This document shows positions 6,014 to 9,011 of a stretch of DNA of 9,011 nucleotides, in pieces. The DNA lies in contig CADCOZ010000210.1 of the NCBI GenBank assembly GCA_902803125.1, positions 1 through 9,011 of the forward strand, in the 5' to 3' direction. This DNA is from an uncultured Ruminococcus sp. GTDB lineage: Bacteria; Bacillota; Clostridia; Oscillospirales; Acutalibacteraceae. Numbering within the stretch: position 1 is the stretch's first letter; the number at the start of each line of letters is the position of its first letter. Below the pieces are notes generated by a model. The model was not told the DNA's origin. It searched no databases and saw only the letters and a list, made by a program, of their open reading frames with translations. The translations under genes and the position numbers were made by a program.

Positions 6014-6020
6014 TCCTCCT
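6014..6020 (-). promoter_or_regulatory. Ribosome binding site that fixes the MORN-like start
   Basis: AGGAGGA on the minus strand ends six bases before ATG at 6007, inside the longer reading frame that would begin at 6043. No comparable site precedes 6043. Confidence 0.8.
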
Positions 6021-6069
6021 TTCCGCATACAGCAGTTCATCATATGATTACGCTTTCTTACTTATCCAT

Positions 6070-6098
6070 ATTATACCATTTTCTCCTAAATAAAGCAA
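6070..6098 (-). promoter_or_regulatory. Sigma-A promoter of the MORN-like gene
   Basis: On the minus strand TTGCTT (6098-6093), 17 bases, TATAAT (6075-6070), with TGG just before the -10 giving an extended -10. The leader to ATG 6007 is about 55 bases. Confidence 0.85.
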
Positions 6099-6320
6099 CG
6101 CATATCCTAAAATTCTATCAACGGTACCATGAATTTTGTATAGGGTAACAAAACTTTGGAGAAAAGTAGCATTTTTCTGTAACAAACATCTACATTTTTT
6201 ACAGTATCGTACAAAAGAACAAAGAATGGAGCGTTATTGTACAAAAACAAATGATACCAAAGTCACCGGCGGATAGGCGGAAAAAGTGCATAGTGCATAG
6301 TGGATAGTGACCGGGCAGGC
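6099..6320. other. AT-rich non-coding spacer upstream of the MORN-like promoter
   Basis: This belongs to the 388-base gap 6008-6395. I see no credible gene. It holds an inverted pair TTTTGT (6134-6139)/ACAAAA (6148-6153) and two similar direct repeats, TATCGTACAAAA (6205-6216) and TATTGTACAAAA (6235-6246), each followed by an ACAAA word. A 7-bp tandem repeat lies at 6286-6306. These could be regulator sites or only AT-rich sequence. Confidence 0.35.
6286..6306. repeat. Short 7-bp tandem repeat
   Basis: GTGCATA, GTGCATA and GTGGATA follow head to tail, then GTGA. It is non-coding and lies just behind the DUF1292 terminator. Similar GTGCATA-type runs occur between genes in some clostridia, as far as I remember. 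Confidence 0.7.
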
Positions 6321-6321
6321 C

Positions 6322-6353
6322 AAAAAACGCCGACAGACAAAGCTGTCGGCGTT
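6322..6353 (-). terminator. Rho-independent terminator of the DUF1292 gene
   Basis: The perfect 11-bp stem AACGCCGACAG/CTGTCGGCGTT (6326-6336 and 6343-6353) has a 6-base loop. On the minus strand it is followed by a T run (complement of the A run 6322-6327). It starts about 42 bases beyond the gene's stop. Confidence 0.9.
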
Positions 6354-6395
6354 GATGGCACATAAAGCGTAATGGGTTTCGTGAGGCGGTTGATA

Positions 6396-6698
6396 TTAGT
6401 CGTCCGTAAAGTTAAACTCGTCCTTGAACTTTTCCTTGAAGATTTCGAAAACAGCTGTCAGCACGTCTTCATCATCCACACTGATATAGCTTTCCTCTTC
6501 GTCACTCATGGATTCCAGCTGAAGGATAACCACCTCAGAGGCATCTTCCTCCACCGGCAGCAGAACAACGTAATTGTTGCCTTCATACTCAATCATATCA
6601 AGGAACTCAAAATCGACTTCGTTACCGTCCTCGTCATTCAGAGTAATAAAGTTATCTTCCTCTTCTTCCAATCCATTCGTTTCTTCAAAATCTTTCAT
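6396..6698 (-). CDS. DUF1292 (YrzB-like) acidic protein
   Basis: The 100-residue acidic protein matches DUF1292 from start to end: NFITLNDEDGNEVDFEFLDMIEYEGNNYVVLLPVEED at 17-52, VVILQLE at 56-62 and VDDEDVLTAVFEIFKEKFKDEF near the C-terminus. The family includes Bacillus YrzB; the length is typical and the function is unknown. In Bacillus, yrzB sits by yrrK and alaS; here it stands alone with other genes around it. The frame could extend to an ATG at 6764, but that codon overlaps the -35 box of the gene's promoter, and AAAGGTGG lies 8 bases before ATG 6698, so 6698 is the start. It has its own promoter (6736-6764) and terminator (6322-6353), a one-gene unit. Confidence 0.92.
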   Translation of the reverse strand: MKDFEETNGLEEEEDNFITLNDEDGNEVDFEFLDMIEYEGNNYVVLLPVEEDASEVVILQLESMSDEEESYISVDDEDVLTAVFEIFKEKFKDEFNFTDD

Positions 6699-6706
6699 TA
6701 CAAATT

Positions 6707-6714
6707 CCACCTTT
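6707..6714 (-). promoter_or_regulatory. Ribosome binding site of the DUF1292 gene
   Basis: AAAGGTGG on the minus strand, 8 bases before ATG 6698. It fixes the start 22 codons downstream of the first in-frame ATG. Confidence 0.75.
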
Positions 6715-6735
6715 CTTGTCTTTGGGAATATACCC

Positions 6736-6764
6736 ATTGTACCAAATACCAACGTAAAAAGCAA
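6736..6764 (-). promoter_or_regulatory. Sigma-A promoter of the DUF1292 gene
   Basis: On the minus strand TTGCTT (6764-6759), 17 bases, TACAAT (6741-6736), again with TGG before the -10. The -35, spacer length and TGG are the same as in the promoter at 6070-6098. The leader is about 30 bases. Confidence 0.8.
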
Positions 6765-6805
6765 TAGATTTTTTTACTTTTTTATGAAGAATTGTGTCAT
6801 TTCTA

Positions 6806-7462
6806 TCACAGCGTTAATTGGCGATTTCGCCCCAGTAAAACATATTCGCCTCTCACGGGATAAGCGGCTTCATATTCCTGAACCAGCCGGTCATATTCTT
6901 CCTTGTCAACCGTTTCGCCGTTAAAGCTGTAAGAAAAGCGGCCGTTCATGCTGACATGGATTCCCCGTTCATAGAGGGATACCAGCTGTTTTTGTTCGAT
7001 GCGGTAATAGCTTTGCACAACACTTCCGCCGATGGTCTGTTCCGTCATGATCAGCTGACATTCCGGATAGAAGCGGATACAGCCTTTCTCCCCGCAATGC
7101 TGTTCAATCGGCACCACCCGATCCTTTTCGCAGGTATACAGCCAACAGCAGCCGCTCTGTGAGGTTCCCATGGAAACAATCATTTCCCATTGACCGTCAC
7201 CGTCCAAATCGAACCAGTCATAGTAAATCGTGTCGGGGGTTTCTTCTTTCACCACACCGTCCCGCAGTAGTTCCCGCAGTTTTTCTTCATAGAGCGTTTC
7301 CAGACGATGACTGTCCGATACTTTATCGGACATAGTGGCCGATGACCTGCTGTCGGACAGAATGTTTGTCTGCGGCGGGTTCTGACAGCCTGCGGCCGCC
7401 GTAATGAACATCAGCAGTACCAGTTCCCACAGCACCGTTTTTGGTTTTCTGATGAAAAACAT
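6806..7462 (-). CDS. Putative lipoprotein with DxDGDG loop
   Basis: The 218-residue product starts with a lipoprotein-type signal: basic RKPK, a hydrophobic stretch (about 10-22) and AAGC with Cys26 as the lipidated residue. After a Ser/Asp-rich linker it has a helical part (about 52-70). Then comes YYDWFDLDGDGQWEMIVSMG, in which D85, D87 and D89 of DLDGDG form an EF-hand/FG-GAP-like calcium-binding loop. This matches the 'DlnGDG.pEL' phrase of many clostridial surface lipoproteins. The rest looks like beta strands with several Cys (105, 106, 111, 123, 128, 135). No family is recognised beyond that. GGAGG precedes the ATG by about 10 bases. The gap to the glycosyltransferase gene upstream is 165 bases with no convincing terminator or promoter, so co-transcription with it is possible. 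Confidence 0.8.
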   Translation of the reverse strand: MFFIRKPKTVLWELVLLMFITAAAGCQNPPQTNILSDSRSSATMSDKVSDSHRLETLYEEKLRELLRDGVVKEETPDTIYYDWFDLDGDGQWEMIVSMGTSQSGCCWLYTCEKDRVVPIEQHCGEKGCIRFYPECQLIMTEQTIGGSVVQSYYRIEQKQLVSLYERGIHVSMNGRFSYSFNGETVDKEEYDRLVQEYEAAYPVRGEYVLLGRNRQLTL

Positions 7463-7627
7463 CTGTCTTTATCCTCCTTTTTTGGCCGCTGAATCAAGGA
7501 AACACTGGTGGAGTGTGTGGAAAAGCCGCTTTCTGATGAAAAAACGGAGAGTTTCAGACGGTCAGCACGGTTCCATCGAGCAAAAAGCGAACAAGCCGAA
7601 ACCGCTTCCGACCTGTCCGCATCCATC

Positions 7628-8800
7628 TTACTTTGTTTTCTTCGATTTTTCGCTGATCTGAAGCAGCTGACGATACAGCGAAAGCATTTTATTGGCAAAG
7701 GCTCCCTCGCTGAAATGCTCCGAATGCTGTAAAGAATGTTCTCCCATTTCCCGACAAAGGGCATCGTCCCGCAAAAGCCGCAGTGTTTTGGTCAGGAATT
7801 CTTTCTGATTCCGATAGATATAGCCGTTAAAGCCGTCTGTCAGCACCCCTTCCAAGCAGGAGTCCTCACGGCAGATCAGCGGCAGACCGCAGGCCATCGC
7901 TTCCAAGTAAGTCAGGCTGTGCATTTCAAAGGTTGACGCACTGAAAAAGGCGGTTCCCAGTTTGTAACAGCGATAGGTTTCCTCCGGCGGGATAAAACCG
8001 GCAAAGGTAACGTTTTTGGTAATTCCCAGCTGTTCGGTCAGCTGTTCCAGATGTCTTTTATCCGGACCGATGCCGGCAATCAGCAAATGCAGATGCGGTT
8101 CGTTTTTCAGCAGCAGGGGGAAGAAGGAAATAATTTCACTGATATTTTTTTCGGCACTCAAGCGGGACACAATGACCAGCACTTTGCTGCCCTTTGGGAT
8201 ATGATACTGTTCCCGCAGTTTTTGCTTTTCCTCATCGCTGAGGGACTTCTGAAAGCGGCTGAGAATAATGCCGTTCGGAATGACCACATTCGGCTGTTTC
8301 AGACCGTAGTCATCCAGCATTCGTTTGGCTTTATAGGACGGCACGGTAATGATGTTGGCACTGTGGTAAGCGGCCTTCATCAGATTTTTAGCGGAAAAAT
8401 GGACGATCCCGTTAGAATAGTGATGATGAAAGGCAAATTTTGCATAATCGGTGTGCCATGTCATCACGATACGGGAGCCTGAAGCCTTTGCAATCGACTT
8501 GGCCATACGGGAAGCGGAGCCTTCCGAATGGATATGCACAATATCCGGTTTCCACTGTTTCAATTCTGTCAAATAGGGGTGCCGATGCACCAAACTCATT
8601 CTGACATCCGGATAAAGCGGTACTTTGAACGAAGGAATATAGTAGACATCACCATCCTGATGGGCATTCCGGTCGCCGGATACCGTCAGCACCCGCACGT
8701 CATGTCCTTTAGCACGATAAGTATTATAAAGGGTAGCCACCACCACGGCCACACCGTTCGTCAAATGTGTATATGCATCTGTCACAAGCAAGATTTTCAC
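7628..8800 (-). CDS. GT4-family glycosyltransferase (group 1)
   Basis: The 390-residue product has the two-domain GT-B layout. The N-terminal domain begins MKILLVTDAYTHLTNGVAVVV, the Gly loop near the acceptor side, with HIHSEG at 89-94 and WHTDY at 115-119. The C-terminal domain has VSRLSAEKN (R213 and K218, nucleotide-sugar phosphate contacts), AGIGP and the catalytic EX7E motif, E292 and E300 in TFEMHSLTYLEAMACGLP. The sequence style is close to diacylglycerol glucosyltransferases and other lipid-sugar enzymes of Gram-positive bacteria, so glycolipid synthesis at the membrane is a reasonable guess, not a demonstrated one. It starts with GTG at 8800; AAGGAG lies 7 bases upstream. A sigma-A promoter sits at 8832-8860, next to a repeat. 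Confidence 0.92.
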   Translation of the reverse strand: MKILLVTDAYTHLTNGVAVVVATLYNTYRAKGHDVRVLTVSGDRNAHQDGDVYYIPSFKVPLYPDVRMSLVHRHPYLTELKQWKPDIVHIHSEGSASRMAKSIAKASGSRIVMTWHTDYAKFAFHHHYSNGIVHFSAKNLMKAAYHSANIITVPSYKAKRMLDDYGLKQPNVVIPNGIILSRFQKSLSDEEKQKLREQYHIPKGSKVLVIVSRLSAEKNISEIISFFPLLLKNEPHLHLLIAGIGPDKRHLEQLTEQLGITKNVTFAGFIPPEETYRCYKLGTAFFSASTFEMHSLTYLEAMACGLPLICREDSCLEGVLTDGFNGYIYRNQKEFLTKTLRLLRDDALCREMGEHSLQHSEHFSEGAFANKMLSLYRQLLQISEKSKKTK

Positions 8801-8831
8801 AGAACCGCTCCTTCCTCATTTCAATACTTTT

Positions 8832-8860
8832 ATTGTACCCCAACCCGCTACAAAAGTCAA
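8832..8860 (-). promoter_or_regulatory. Sigma-A promoter of the glycosyltransferase gene
   Basis: On the minus strand TTGACT (8860-8855), 17 bases, TACAAT (8837-8832). The leader is about 25-30 bases. The inverted-repeat cluster begins only 15 bases upstream of the -35. Confidence 0.8.
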
Positions 8861-8875
8861 GCCGCTTCTTGAGTG

Positions 8876-9011
8876 TTGGAGGGCTTTGCCCTCCAAACCT
8901 CCCACCAGGGACTCTGCCCCTGGACCCCGGCAGGGACTCTGCCCCTGCACCCCGTTGGGGGAAACCTTTTTCTAGCGAAAAAAAGGTTTCCCCCAAACCC
9001 CCTTCCAAAAA
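8876..9011. repeat. Hairpin-rich intergenic repeat element (runs to the window edge)
   Basis: Four inverted repeats follow in a row. TTGGAGGGC/GCCCTCCAA with a TTT loop spans 8876-8896. CCAGGG/CCCTGG spans 8905-8923. GCAGGG/CCCTGC spans 8930-8948. A perfect 17-bp stem TTGGGGGAAACCTTTTT/AAAAAGGTTTCCCCCAA spans 8955-8996. The middle two are a 25-bp direct repeat sharing CAGGGACTCTGCCCCTG. The composition (runs of C and G) differs from the nearby genes. I remember similar GGAGGGC-TTT-GCCCTCC and CAGGGGCAGAGTCCCTG blocks scattered between genes in Oscillospiraceae-type genomes, so this is probably a dispersed element. It may also stop transcription through the last stem, and it may continue beyond the edge. 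Confidence 0.75.

Noticed and set aside
7463..7627. Terminator between the glycosyltransferase and DxDGDG lipoprotein genes
   Set aside because: Only a weak AAGCG/CGCTT pair with a 12-base loop before TTTT was found, too weak to call.
8051..8482. 143-codon plus-strand frame
   Set aside because: Antisense shadow of the glycosyltransferase gene, whose motifs are clear on the other strand.
8724..9008. 94-codon minus-strand frame, Gly/Pro-rich
   Set aside because: It is a translation of the intergenic repeat and then overlaps the glycosyltransferase start in another frame; such frames are a common annotation error.

Overview
The window looks like ordinary chromosome of an endospore-forming Firmicute, most likely a clostridial (Oscillospiraceae/Ruminococcaceae-like) gut-type bacterium. 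The main evidence is a full-length spoIIR gene with a good sigma-F-type promoter, plus a DUF1292 (YrzB-like) gene, strong AGGAGG ribosome binding sites, sigma-A promoters with exact 17-bp spacers, and a hairpin-rich intergenic repeat at the right end of a style I remember from this group. The placement is from memory of these families; no search was run. No plasmid, phage, transposase, CRISPR or RNA gene was seen.

Layout. 1-1002 (+): 3' part of a gene for a membrane protein with a Gln/Tyr tandem-repeat and Pro/Glu-rich N-terminal half and a Tic20/DUF4870-like C-terminal membrane domain; its start lies left of the window. A shared hairpin terminator (about 1024-1070) separates it from convergent spoIIR (1117-1710, -). 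Next is a small DUF4190-like membrane protein (1994-2305, -). It is divergent from a RadC-family gene (2519-3298, +) whose JAMM metal motif is degenerate and which ends in a very acidic tail. Two terminators (3348-3393 and 3446-3479) precede a 500-residue lipoprotein with a von Willebrand factor A domain (3502-5004, -). Then come a MORN-like repeat protein (5369-6007, -), a DUF1292 protein (6396-6698, -), a small lipoprotein with a DxDGDG loop (6806-7462, -) and a GT4 glycosyltransferase (7628-8800, -). The right end (8876 to the edge) is a cluster of inverted repeats.

How the genes work together. Most genes look like single transcription units with their own promoter and/or terminator, so this is not one pathway operon. 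The only tight regulatory pairing is the divergent DUF4190/RadC-like pair, whose promoters share TTGTCAA/TTGACAA elements. Several products act at the cell envelope (Tic20-like protein, SpoIIR, DUF4190-like protein, two lipoproteins, probably the glycosyltransferase), but I see no evidence that they form one system. The predicted starts of three genes were moved downstream because of clear Shine-Dalgarno and promoter placement. I did not find a convincing undescribed system; the best leads are the degenerate RadC-like protein with its operator-like palindrome, the terminal repeat, and the repeat-bearing Tic20-like protein.
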